From assembly GCF_021366795.1 (NCBI RefSeq), contig NZ_JAHCPS010000007.1:59680-123679 (forward strand): a stretch of DNA of 64,000 nt. Reading direction: 5' to 3'. The DNA is from Macrococcoides caseolyticum (GTDB taxonomy: Bacteria; Bacillota; Bacilli; Staphylococcales; Staphylococcaceae). Under the pieces are notes generated by a model, which saw only the letters and a list, made by a program, of their open reading frames with translations, had not been told where the DNA came from and did not search any database. The position numbers were made by a program, and so were the translations under genes. Positions 8,034 through 16,128 of this stretch are shown in pieces. The stretch's first letter is position 1, and each line of letters begins with the position of its first letter.

Positions 8034-9206
8034 CTATATATCCCTTTTTACAACACTTGGCAATTCCATAAACGGTTGAATATCCTGTACATATTCCAAT
8101 ATACCTTGATATTCTCCAGTTTCATCAAACACACCTTTATACGTTACATAAATATATTCATTCCCTTTTTTAAACCACATCGTTACGGTGTCCTGTTTCT
8201 TATCTTTAAGCAAACGCATTACTTGCATCATTTTCTTCAAACTTTTCGGCGGATGACAATTCGCAACACTTCTTCCAATTGAAATCGGTGTTCGAATAAA
8301 CATCATGTCCTGCGATTCAGTAATTTCGTTAAAGTATTTAAATAACCCGTTCTTATCTACAAATGTAATTTCTAAAGGCAGATGATTTAGAATGAGTTCA
8401 GCTTCTTTTAGGGTTAAGTATCCTCCACCTATTTTGATGTTTTGATTTTTGTCTTCTGTTTGTTGGTTCTCCTCATATACTCTATCTTGATCTGTCCATA
8501 CTTCCTTCACTTCTACTGCATATCCGAACGCCTTACTCTCCCGTGCAATTGCTTCAAAGTCTTGTGGTTCAAAGATTTCCTGTATGAATGGGATGAGTAT
8601 ATCTTCTTCATGTAACATCATTACAACCATATCACGATATAGAACATCAAATGACTTTCTAATATGTTTAAATTCAATCTCATCAATACGCTTCAAACGA
8701 TTTTTAAGTTGATGATACGTCGTGCGAATATCATCATCCAACGCCCAAACTTTTCGATTCAATGTATATACTTGTTTACGCTCTAGAATCGGAAATATCA
8801 GCTTTTCTTTACGATTGTAATGGCCATACAGCTTTCCTATTACTGCTAAATCATCTACCACAATCGAAGCATCTTTATCTTGCTCAAGTGTTACTAACTT
8901 ATTATTTATCTGATCTAACGTCTTTTTAAATAACTTATTCTCGCGTTGTAATATATTTAGCGGATGATTATCGTCTAATGAGATATAAACATTTTGAATC
9001 TCCTCATTCATATGTTGATTATAAAGTGCTATCAATTCATGAATCGTTTCGATATCGAACTGACCTTCAGTATAATGAACTTGAATAATTGCTCGCAGAA
9101 AATCCACTAATGGTACGTCTTCGAAATACGATAAATCTATTTGCGCTTTATTTTGAATAGCGGTTAATTGTGCTTTAATATGATTTGAATACTCAAAATT
9201 TAGCAT
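8034..9206 (-). CDS. DUF438 protein with hemerythrin-like and PAS domains (redox/NO/O2 sensor candidate)
   Basis: The start at 9206 follows GAGGTGTCCT and gives 390 residues. The open frame extends 34 codons further without support. The N-terminal third matches the DUF438 layout. The middle (about 75-220) is a hemerythrin-like four-helix domain with spaced ligands NHP...E, GHYNRKE and LHEED that could hold a di-iron centre. The C-terminal 120 residues form a PAS domain (ITFVDKNGLFKYFNE, IGRSVANCHPP, VTYKGVFDETGEYQG). This is a cytoplasmic sensor of oxygen or NO by family analogy, without an output kinase domain. A 29-bp palindrome lies 15 bp upstream of the start. Confidence 0.85.
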   Translation of the reverse strand: MLNFEYSNHIKAQLTAIQNKAQIDLSYFEDVPLVDFLRAIIQVHYTEGQFDIETIHELIALYNQHMNEEIQNVYISLDDNHPLNILQRENKLFKKTLDQINNKLVTLEQDKDASIVVDDLAVIGKLYGHYNRKEKLIFPILERKQVYTLNRKVWALDDDIRTTYHQLKNRLKRIDEIEFKHIRKSFDVLYRDMVVMMLHEEDILIPFIQEIFEPQDFEAIARESKAFGYAVEVKEVWTDQDRVYEENQQTEDKNQNIKIGGGYLTLKEAELILNHLPLEITFVDKNGLFKYFNEITESQDMMFIRTPISIGRSVANCHPPKSLKKMMQVMRLLKDKKQDTVTMWFKKGNEYIYVTYKGVFDETGEYQGILEYVQDIQPFMELPSVVKRDI

Positions 9207-9220
9207 AGGACACCTCGTTT

Positions 9221-9249
9221 TATAAGATATATATAATATACATCTTATA
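9221..9249. promoter_or_regulatory. Imperfect 29-bp palindrome upstream of the DUF438 gene
   Basis: Outer arms TATAAGAT (9221-9228) and ATCTTATA (9242-9249) are perfect, and the pairing continues inward with one mismatch. It lies in the leader/promoter region of the minus-strand DUF438 gene and is a candidate operator of a dimeric regulator. The regulator is unknown. Confidence 0.55.
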
Positions 9250-9297
9250 ACCACAGACATGTCACATTCAGCAAAACCTTCACAAAATCGTCTTACC

Positions 9298-9846
9298 TTA
9301 CCATACAAAATCTTGCTTCAATAAACTATAACGATGCATATCTCTAAACTCACCATAAAGTAATACATCTTGTTTATCGATACCCACCAGCTCAAACCCA
9401 ACTTTCTCTGCTACTTTATTACTTGCTTCATTCTCGATATCCACTTTAATCGTTAGTTTATTTAACCCCAACTGATAAAAGGCAAAGTCACATAGTGTTC
9501 TTACCGATTTCGTTGTAATGCCTTGTCCTGTAAAATCCTCTCTTATCCAGTAACCTATTTCTGCTTTCTTATGAACCTGATCAATGGCATGTAAGTCTAT
9601 TGTTCCAGAAAGTTCACCATTTACAAAAATTAAAAATAATCTACCTGTACCTTGTGCAAATTCAGTTAACATCTTATTAATAAAGGCAGTTTCATTTGCT
9701 GGTTCTGTTATCAAATCAATAAACGTTAAATATTCTCTTAAATGTTCGCGATTATTATCAATCAATTGGAACAGTGCTTCAGCATGAAAATACTCCGCCT
9801 GTACTAATTCAATACGCTCATCAACTTTAATGGATAATCTGTTCAT
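9298..9846 (-). CDS. GNAT-family N-acetyltransferase, RimJ/RimL type
   Basis: This 182-residue cytoplasmic enzyme has an N-terminal ERIELVQAEYFHAEALFQLI, the central beta strands ELSGTIDLHAID, the GNAT signature IGYWIREDFTGQGITTKSV (acetyl-CoA pyrophosphate loop around residues 97-115), and C-terminal NEASNKVAEKVGFELVG. This is the pattern of ribosomal-protein-serine and -alanine acetyltransferases (RimL) and of similar drug or metabolite acetylases. It starts at an ATG after GAGGCG. It lies about 90 bp upstream of the DUF438 start on the same strand and could be cotranscribed. The natural acceptor is unknown. Confidence 0.9.
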   Translation of the reverse strand: MNRLSIKVDERIELVQAEYFHAEALFQLIDNNREHLREYLTFIDLITEPANETAFINKMLTEFAQGTGRLFLIFVNGELSGTIDLHAIDQVHKKAEIGYWIREDFTGQGITTKSVRTLCDFAFYQLGLNKLTIKVDIENEASNKVAEKVGFELVGIDKQDVLLYGEFRDMHRYSLLKQDFVW

Positions 9847-9944
9847 TATAACGCCTCTTTTCTAATTTTCTAAATTTTGTGATTTTTAATTAGATTAGAT
9901 TAAATTTACAGTTTCGTCAATATAAAAAATGCCAACCGAAAATG

Positions 9945-9974
9945 AAAAAAGCCACTCCTTTGAGTGACTTTTTT
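9945..9974. terminator. Terminator downstream of the 173-residue unknown gene
   Basis: Thirteen-bp arms with one mismatch (9945-9957 and 9962-9974) are flanked by A6 and T6, so the structure can act on both strands. It closes the three-gene operon at 10008-11800. Confidence 0.85.
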
Positions 9975-10007
9975 GTGATAGAAACGTATTTACTCCAAAA
10001 CGATATT

Positions 10008-10529
10008 TTATAAGTCATAAGTTTTACCTATCCAATACGTATCATAAATACCTTCATATCTTACTTTAAAATTTTCAATAAACTTCGTATCATGACTAAC
10101 AATATCGATTACATCATTACTCACATAAATAATTTTATCCGAAGAATAAAATATTATAAATGACTCTCTTTCATTACCACAAACGACATTCGTAATATAT
10201 TTTATCAATGGTTTAAGTTGGATACCTTTTACGGTTACATTAATGTAATCAACATCTTCTTCACCTACATGAAATACTTCTTTCCAGTTAGTGATTTTAA
10301 AATAACGACCTAAATTCGTTTTTTCGGTTTGAATATAATGACCATCGATCACCCTCAATAAAAACTCCATATTAAAACTATCATTAGAATATGTTTCAGT
10401 AATAATTTGCTTTATTAAACTACCCTTCATCCTTTCATAACCAAATCGAATTCTGTGCTCATCACTTACCTGGAAATAAGGTGCCGGTTTGTCGATACCA
10501 AATTGAATTTCTTTACCTTCTATTATCAT
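10008..10529 (-). CDS. Protein of unknown function, last gene of an HD/methyltransferase operon
   Basis: I do not recognise this 173-residue protein. It has no signal peptide or membrane segment and is predicted soluble and mixed alpha/beta, with repeated beta-strand-like stretches (YIQTEKTNLGRYFKITNW, VDYINVTVKGIQL, ESFIIFYSSDKIIYVSNDVIDIV). The C-terminus contains a WIG motif. The ATG follows AGGAGGACGA and overlaps the end of the methyltransferase gene by 17 bp, so the products are made together. The aromatic-rich C-terminus recalls small immunity- or stress-type proteins of Firmicutes, but no family can be named. Its function is likely linked to the methyltransferase. Confidence 0.7.
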   Translation of the reverse strand: MIIEGKEIQFGIDKPAPYFQVSDEHRIRFGYERMKGSLIKQIITETYSNDSFNMEFLLRVIDGHYIQTEKTNLGRYFKITNWKEVFHVGEEDVDYINVTVKGIQLKPLIKYITNVVCGNERESFIIFYSSDKIIYVSNDVIDIVSHDTKFIENFKVRYEGIYDTYWIGKTYDL

Positions 10530-11226
10530 TCGTCCTCCTAATAATAAATGTCACTGCATTTGTACTTAGATTAACATCTTTACCTGCGCGTTCTATAACA
10601 TAATTTAGATATTTAATTTCTTCTTTTACAAAATCAAAGTTACTAAATACTTCATGCACTATCTGTTGGATATCACTTGTCAGCATATTCACTTCAAACT
10701 GCGGTACTAATAATTCTCCAGTTTCGATATCTTTTTCTTGAACTTCAGAATTAATAATCAGATAGGCAACACCATTGATTACGAGATGATTTCTTATATC
10801 ATTTAATACTTTTTTAAATGCCGCTTCATCATTGACATGTTCAAGTGTTGAAACACCAATGATGAAATCATATTCTTTATTGATTTGATAATCTTCAATA
10901 GTAGATACAATTCCATTAATTTTATCTTTAACGTTATACGCTTTAGCATTGTCATTAAGTATTTCAATTGCTGATGGTAGTAAATCTATACAATCTACTA
11001 CTGTGCTATCAACCGCCTTCTGTGCAATAGCGATTGCATTTCTTCCAACCCCACTACCTAAATCCAAAATCTTTAATGGTTTGGTAACATCTAACAATTC
11101 AAATGCTCCCATTACGTTTGCGACTGGCTTTCCTATCCAACTACCAGGTTCATATAATTTCGTAGATTTATAAAAAGCATCATGGTATTCAATTTCTGCA
11201 GAACGAATCGCATCTATCTTACTCAT
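10513..11226 (-). CDS. Class I SAM-dependent methyltransferase
   Basis: This 237-residue cytoplasmic enzyme has SAM motif I ILDLGSGVGRNAIAIA at about residues 55-70, an acidic end of strand 2 (VDCIDLLPSAIEIL), a motif II/III region (YDFIIGVSTLEHVNDEAAF) and a post-III strand VAYLIINSEV. The NAIAIAQ/LEHV pattern is that of small-molecule methyltransferases related to tellurite/TehB and UbiG types. The substrate is unknown. It overlaps the HD-domain gene upstream by 8 bp and the unknown gene downstream by 17 bp, so the three form one operon. The start is preceded by AAAGGA and GAAGG. Confidence 0.88.
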   Translation of the reverse strand: MSKIDAIRSAEIEYHDAFYKSTKLYEPGSWIGKPVANVMGAFELLDVTKPLKILDLGSGVGRNAIAIAQKAVDSTVVDCIDLLPSAIEILNDNAKAYNVKDKINGIVSTIEDYQINKEYDFIIGVSTLEHVNDEAAFKKVLNDIRNHLVINGVAYLIINSEVQEKDIETGELLVPQFEVNMLTSDIQQIVHEVFSNFDFVKEEIKYLNYVIERAGKDVNLSTNAVTFIIRRTNDNRR

Positions 11227-11800
11227 CCTTCAACAATCCTTTCTCAACACACTTCTCAATAATTTCTTCAGCGAGTTCCCATATTAAAGGTGCATCTTCT
11301 TGTATGAATATTTTCTTACGTACGACCTGTGTCTTCGATAAATGGTATGGATTATATCCTTCGTCACTCACTTCATATAAATTAATCAGTGCGATAAGTG
11401 CATCGATTACTCTTGCATATTTTGCATCATGATCATCACTTTGCTCAAATGTTGTCCAAAGTTCAATGATTTCCTCTTGTTGTTGATCGTCTAACATTGA
11501 TACTACTTTCTTGAGTGATTCACGTTCTCTTTCAAATGAATTACTTTTCCCTTCATCATCAAACACCCATGTATCACCTGCATAAATTTCACCTAAATCG
11601 TGAACCAATAACATCTTGATCACCAGATTAATATCTACTTGCTCAGGATAGAACTGTTCAAACTGCATCGCAACAAGTGCTGCCTGCCACGAGTGTTCAG
11701 CACTATTTTCATACCTGCCATCTAACGTGTCACTTTTCCTCTGGATTGTTTTTAATTTTTCTAATTCCCTGGCAAACTCGTATACTTGATGTATTTTCAT
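11219..11800 (-). CDS. HD-domain hydrolase, YfbR-like 5'-nucleotidase family
   Basis: This 193-residue enzyme has the HD metal-dependent phosphohydrolase pattern: SAEHSW (first His at about residue 35), LLVHDLGEIYAGDTW (the HD pair at about 68-69), and a late Asp in RVIDALIALI. The family removes phosphate from deoxynucleoside monophosphates in the cytoplasm. Its start follows GGGAGCG. It is the first gene of a three-gene overlapping operon with a methyltransferase and an unknown protein, an arrangement suggesting a modified nucleotide or metabolite pathway, which is inference only. Confidence 0.88.
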   Translation of the reverse strand: MKIHQVYEFARELEKLKTIQRKSDTLDGRYENSAEHSWQAALVAMQFEQFYPEQVDINLVIKMLLVHDLGEIYAGDTWVFDDEGKSNSFERERESLKKVVSMLDDQQQEEIIELWTTFEQSDDHDAKYARVIDALIALINLYEVSDEGYNPYHLSKTQVVRKKIFIQEDAPLIWELAEEIIEKCVEKGLLKDE

Positions 11801-11924
11801 AATACGCTCCCGAAATAAATTTTTTATAAATAATAATACAAAAACAAAAAATCCTCTTGTCTAAATTGTACATTAAAGGTAACCTTAAATTACAATTTTA
11901 AATACTTACAGGAGGTATAAACCA

Positions 11925-13319
11925 ATGGATAACGGGTTTATTTTTTTAAACGTCTTAATTCTTAGTATTCTCATAGGAATACTTGTATTCATGAACAAGA
12001 GACATGTTTCTTTCTCTAAACGTGTCTTCACAGGTATGATTTTAGGGATTTTATTAGGGGTCGGACTTCAATTCGCTTATGGCACTGATTCTAAAGTAAC
12101 TTTAGGTACGCTAGATTGGTACAGTATTGTCGGTAGTGGTTACGTTCAGCTATTAATGTTAATTGTTGTGCCACTTGTAATGGTATCTATCATTCGTTCT
12201 ATCATTAATTTAAATACTACAGATCAACTTGGTAAGATGGCCAGCTGGGTAATCGGAATATTGATTACTACAACTTTAATTGCAGCAATAATCGGTATCG
12301 CATCAGCGTTATTATTTGATTTAAACGCAGAAGATATTAGCATTGGTCAAGATGAAAAGACACGTGGTACTGAAATTCAAGAACGTTACGATACGATGGA
12401 ACAAAAGACAATGCCACAACGTATCGTCAATTTTATTCCGAGCAATATATTTATGGATATGACAGGTGCAAGACCTACTTCAACAATCGCTGTCGTTATC
12501 TTCTCATTCTTAGTTGGCATTGCAGTACTTGGGGTTCGAAGAAAACAACCGGAACATGCTGCTATGTTTACAAACATGGTTGATGCTGTATTTGCTGTTG
12601 TAATGCGACTTGTGACAATCATCTTACGCTTAACACCTTACGGGGTACTTGCATTAATGGCAAATATGATTGCAAGTACAAACTTCGCGGGTATAGTCGA
12701 ACTTGGTAAATTCGTATTAGCATCTTATGTTGCTTTAGGAACAATGTTCATCATTCATTTACTTATCATTACATTAACTGGTTTAAATCCAATTCAATAT
12801 TTAAAAAAGGTTTTCCCAACATTAGCATTTGCTTTCACATCTCGTTCTAGTGCTGGAACAATTCCTTTAAATATCGCTGCACAAAAAAATGCTTTAGGTG
12901 TTGATGATGCAACAGCTAATATGTCAGCATCATTTGGTGCGACGATGGGTCAAAACGGTTGTACCGGTATCTATCCTGCAATGCTTGCAGTAATGATTGC
13001 ACCAACCGCTGGTATCAATCCACTTTCACCTGAATTTATCGTTCAATTAGCGATTATCACAGCGATTAGTTCATTCGGTGTGGCTGGGGTCGGTGGTGGT
13101 GCAACATTTGCTGCTATCATCGTTCTATCATCAATGGGATTACCAATTGCACTTGCAGGTGTATTAATCACAGTTGAACCATTAATTGATATGGGACGTA
13201 CTGCGCTTAATGTAAATGGTAGTATGCTATCAGGTACGCTGACTTCTAAATTATTAGGATCATTTAATAAAGAGATATTTAATGATAAATACGCTGTAGT
13301 CGAAAATACTGACGTATAA
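11925..13319 (+). CDS. tcyP: L-cystine uptake protein TcyP (cation:dicarboxylate symporter family)
   Basis: This 464-residue polytopic membrane symporter belongs to the DAACS family. The N-terminus (INVLILSILIGILVFMNKRHVSFSKRVFTGM) and the IGSGYVQLLMLIVVPLVMVSII region are those of TcyP/YhcL, the sodium-dependent L-cystine importer. The serine-rich transport loop AFTSRSSAGTIPLN lies at about 302-316, and the substrate/sodium motif NMSASFGATMGQNGCTG follows at about 330. The start follows ACAGGAGGTATAAACC. Length matches the family. A partly palindromic AAGGTAACCTT lies 45 bp upstream of the start but is not an obvious CymR box. The gene is monocistronic, closed by a strong terminator. Confidence 0.92.
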   Translation: MDNGFIFLNVLILSILIGILVFMNKRHVSFSKRVFTGMILGILLGVGLQFAYGTDSKVTLGTLDWYSIVGSGYVQLLMLIVVPLVMVSIIRSIINLNTTDQLGKMASWVIGILITTTLIAAIIGIASALLFDLNAEDISIGQDEKTRGTEIQERYDTMEQKTMPQRIVNFIPSNIFMDMTGARPTSTIAVVIFSFLVGIAVLGVRRKQPEHAAMFTNMVDAVFAVVMRLVTIILRLTPYGVLALMANMIASTNFAGIVELGKFVLASYVALGTMFIIHLLIITLTGLNPIQYLKKVFPTLAFAFTSRSSAGTIPLNIAAQKNALGVDDATANMSASFGATMGQNGCTGIYPAMLAVMIAPTAGINPLSPEFIVQLAIITAISSFGVAGVGGGATFAAIIVLSSMGLPIALAGVLITVEPLIDMGRTALNVNGSMLSGTLTSKLLGSFNKEIFNDKYAVVENTDV

Positions 13320-13321
13320 AC

Positions 13322-13357
13322 AAAAAGCAATCCGTGATACACTACGGATTGCTTTTT
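13322..13357 (+). terminator. Terminator of tcyP
   Basis: Fourteen-bp perfect arms (13322-13335 and 13344-13357) pair around an 8-nt loop and continue into T-rich sequence immediately after the tcyP stop. Confidence 0.92.
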
Positions 13358-13441
13358 GTTTTCTTTTTGTTTTCCTTTTATTTATCTGAATATTTCTGAT
13401 ACGATAATATCAACTAATATTTTACAGAAAGTTGGAATCGT

Positions 13442-15061
13442 ATGCCGCTGTGGGGAACTTATACACTTATTGCACTTGGAACGATACTTTTAGGTGTTGT
13501 TCTAGCGATAAACGACAAGATCAGACGTAACAAAAAAATAAAAAAACTTTGGGAGAATCAATCCATTCTTAATCGTCCTAAAGGTAATCATATTCACTAT
13601 CATCAGTATTTTGATAATATTAAAGAGATCTCACCAAACTATATCGATGATGTCACATGGAATGACCTTGACTTAATACGTATATTCCATAAGATGAACT
13701 ATAACTTTACTACAGTGGGTGAAGAATATACATATACTGCTTTAAGAAATATACCTAATCATTTAACAAATGAAGCTTTAGTCCAGAGAATAACTAATGA
13801 TAAGGTACTAAGAGAGAAGATATCTTTTATTCTCGCAGACTTAGGAAGAAGTACCAACAATAATGCGAGCCGCTTTGCATTTAAAAATAAGGGATATGAA
13901 CGTTATAATCCATGGATGATACTGATTAGCTTATTACCTATCCTAAGTTTATTTTCATTTAATTTCGGTTTGAGTATTGGTATTTTTACAGTTATTTTCT
14001 CAATCGGAATTGTTATGTCTTTATCTCTAAGCTTCAAATCTAAATCAGAGTTAATCTACAGTGATTTATTTTATGCAGTCAAAATAATTGATACTGCAAA
14101 TGAGTTATTAAAACTCAAGCAAAGCCATGAAACAGTCAATCTACCTAAAATCCGTTCAATAAAATTGTTAAGTTATTTAATGCTCAGTGATGATAATAAT
14201 GAGGCAAATATTGCGCTTCAACTCATAAATGCTATCAAAATGTTATTCATGACAGACTATCATATATACCACTATGCACTGCGCATTCTAAGAAAGAATC
14301 AAGATTCATTCTCAGAATATTATCAAGTCGTTGGGCAATACGATTTGAGTTACAGCGTTGCAATGTATCGCCAAACTTTGCCGTATTACGCATTGCCAGA
14401 AATCGGACCACTACATACTGAAGAAATTTATCATCCCCTTCTCACACACCCTGTTGCGAATGATTATACGCATCATAACAGTGTGTTACTCACTGGATCA
14501 AACGCTTCAGGTAAATCAACATTTATGAAGACTATTGCGCTGAATATTGTACTCGCACAAGCTATCAATACAACTACAAGTGAATTATTTCATTATCAGC
14601 CCGGTAGTGTGTTAACGTCGATGAATTTAGAAGATAGTTTAGCCAAAGGAGATAGTTATTTCATCGCTGAAATTAAATCGATTAAACGTATTATACATGC
14701 AATCGAACACTATCCTGTAACTTATATATTTATTGACGAGATTCTTCGAGGAACAAACACGAAAGAAAGAATAGCATCTGCGACTGCTATTTTAAATCAT
14801 ATTAATAACAATATGAACACAACATTATTTGCCGCAACACATGACATTGAATTAACTAAAATTTTGAAAGACACATTTGATTTCTATTACTTCAGAGAAC
14901 ACCTTACAGAAGATAATGAGATTGAATTTGATTACACGATTAGAAAAGGCATTACAACAACATCAAATGCCATTGAACTTATGAGAATCCATGAATATCC
15001 ACATCAAATTTATCATGATGCAAAAGAACAACTATTGTCACTTAAACAGCTCAATGCATAA
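13442..15061 (+). CDS. Membrane-anchored MutS-like ATPase
   Basis: This 539-residue protein has an N-terminal membrane segment (residues 5-23), a second hydrophobic hairpin at about 157-197, a helical core like the MutS lever/clamp region, and a C-terminal MutS-type ATPase. Walker A is LTGSNASGKSTFMK at about 350, the signature loop follows, Walker B is YIFIDEILRGTNTKE at about 430, and the switch His is in AATHDIEL at about 465. The mismatch-recognition and connector domains of MutS are absent. Such MutS-like membrane proteins occur across Firmicutes with no established role. Its start has only a weak ribosome site. It is monocistronic. Confidence 0.88.
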   Translation: MPLWGTYTLIALGTILLGVVLAINDKIRRNKKIKKLWENQSILNRPKGNHIHYHQYFDNIKEISPNYIDDVTWNDLDLIRIFHKMNYNFTTVGEEYTYTALRNIPNHLTNEALVQRITNDKVLREKISFILADLGRSTNNNASRFAFKNKGYERYNPWMILISLLPILSLFSFNFGLSIGIFTVIFSIGIVMSLSLSFKSKSELIYSDLFYAVKIIDTANELLKLKQSHETVNLPKIRSIKLLSYLMLSDDNNEANIALQLINAIKMLFMTDYHIYHYALRILRKNQDSFSEYYQVVGQYDLSYSVAMYRQTLPYYALPEIGPLHTEEIYHPLLTHPVANDYTHHNSVLLTGSNASGKSTFMKTIALNIVLAQAINTTTSELFHYQPGSVLTSMNLEDSLAKGDSYFIAEIKSIKRIIHAIEHYPVTYIFIDEILRGTNTKERIASATAILNHINNNMNTTLFAATHDIELTKILKDTFDFYYFREHLTEDNEIEFDYTIRKGITTTSNAIELMRIHEYPHQIYHDAKEQLLSLKQLNA

Positions 15062-15157
15062 AACAATGAATGTACAATAACAACACTTTAAATCTTAAAC
15101 CCGAATGGATGATAGCAGATATGATTATCTGTTATAAAAAATAAGTAACGTCATTTC

Positions 15158-15190
15158 AACAGCTCACACATGCGTTTTGTGTGGGCTGTT
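15158..15190 (+). terminator. Terminator-like hairpin downstream of the MutS-like gene
   Basis: Arms AACAGCTCACAC and GTGTGGGCTGTT (15158-15169, 15179-15190) pair with one wobble and are followed by AACGTTTTT. A smaller perfect dyad CAGATA/TATCTG lies at 15116-15131. Confidence 0.75.
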
Positions 15191-15314
15191 AACGTTTTTA
15201 TCAAATGTGACAAATCTATGATAGATACAGCTATCCCCTTTACATTAGTACAGATTGAGCGTATCTTAATATGTGAAGGAATTCACGTTAAATATACGAA
15301 AAGAGATGATTCTA

Positions 15315-15674
15315 ATGTTTGGCATATCAATCGCCGGGCTTATACTCCGCTTTATTATTGGTGGAATCGCTGTAACAGCCGCTTCTATCATTGCCGGTAA
15401 AGTAGGTGGTAAACTCGGCGGCATTATCGCAACGATGCCTGCTGTATTCTTAGCAGCGCTTCTTTCACTATCCGTTGATCACAAAGGTAGTGACCTTATC
15501 ACAGCTTCTATCAACTTAAGTCATGGTGCTGTAATGGGTATTACAAGTTGCATCTTCACAGTCGCTTTAACTTCTATCTACGTCACAAAACATGGTTTCA
15601 AAAAAGGAGCAGCATTTTCAGTAGGTTGCTGGTTTCTTATCTCATGTGCACTATTTGCTTTAAAAAACATTTAA
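15315..15674 (+). CDS. DUF3147-family small membrane protein (first of a pair)
   Basis: This 119-residue protein has four predicted membrane segments and the conserved GGKLGGIIATMPAVFLAALLS motif in the second. I start it at ATG 15315. An upstream GTG at 15273 and an ATG at 15306 would add 14 or 3 residues, but none has a good ribosome site. The next gene, 17 bp downstream, encodes a paralogue with the same GGIFATFPAVFLLS motif, so the two probably form a heteromeric membrane complex. Family function is unknown. Resemblance in size and pairing to small paired transporters is inference. Confidence 0.8.
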   Translation: MFGISIAGLILRFIIGGIAVTAASIIAGKVGGKLGGIIATMPAVFLAALLSLSVDHKGSDLITASINLSHGAVMGITSCIFTVALTSIYVTKHGFKKGAAFSVGCWFLISCALFALKNI

Positions 15675-15691
15675 AAAGGAAGTCCTCATTT

Positions 15692-16087
15692 ATGAAGCCC
15701 AAAATATTATTACTTAAATTTCTAATCGGTGGATCTACCGTCGCATTCAGCTATATTGTTTCATGTGTTATTCCATGGAAAGATTTCGGTGGTATTTTCG
15801 CAACATTCCCTGCTGTATTCTTATTATCAATGGTTATTGCTGGTTTCGAATATGGCGATGAATTAGCAAGTCACGTGTGTCGTGGTGCTATTTTTGGTAT
15901 GACAGGTTGTCTTTGCTGCATTCTTGCAACATGGGGGATGCTTAATTTGACTGCTAACTGGCCAATCAGCATCGTTATCGGATTACTTACTTGGTTTGTC
16001 AGTGCATTATCTATTTCAACGCTTGTAGCGAAAGTTACGGAAATGTCACATAAACCTGTAACGAAACATGTATCTGTTCATAAATAA
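15692..16087 (+). CDS. DUF3147-family small membrane protein (second of a pair)
   Basis: This 131-residue, four-segment membrane protein is paralogous to the preceding gene. Shared landmarks are LKFLIGGSTVA at the N-terminus, DFGGIFATFPAVFLLSM in segment 2 and a SHVCRGAIFGMTGCLCC segment 3 matching SHGAVMGITSCI. The ATG at 15692 follows AAAAAGGAAG. It ends with a short basic tail containing several His. It differs in having five cysteines. The two genes are probably cotranscribed and share the strong terminator downstream. Confidence 0.82.
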   Translation: MKPKILLLKFLIGGSTVAFSYIVSCVIPWKDFGGIFATFPAVFLLSMVIAGFEYGDELASHVCRGAIFGMTGCLCCILATWGMLNLTANWPISIVIGLLTWFVSALSISTLVAKVTEMSHKPVTKHVSVHK

Positions 16088-16128
16088 AATAAATGCAATG
16101 CATCTTTTGGTGCATTGCATTTATTTTA
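16085..16128. terminator. Bidirectional terminator between the DUF3147 pair and the ABC ATPase gene
   Basis: Long arms built on AAATGCAATGCA/TGCATTGCATTT lie between converging genes and include both stop codons. A-rich and T-rich flanks make it active in both directions. Confidence 0.9.

Noticed and set aside
12386..13342. Open frames antisense to tcyP
   Set aside because: They have no ribosome site or conserved domain, and their codon pattern mirrors the TcyP coding strand.
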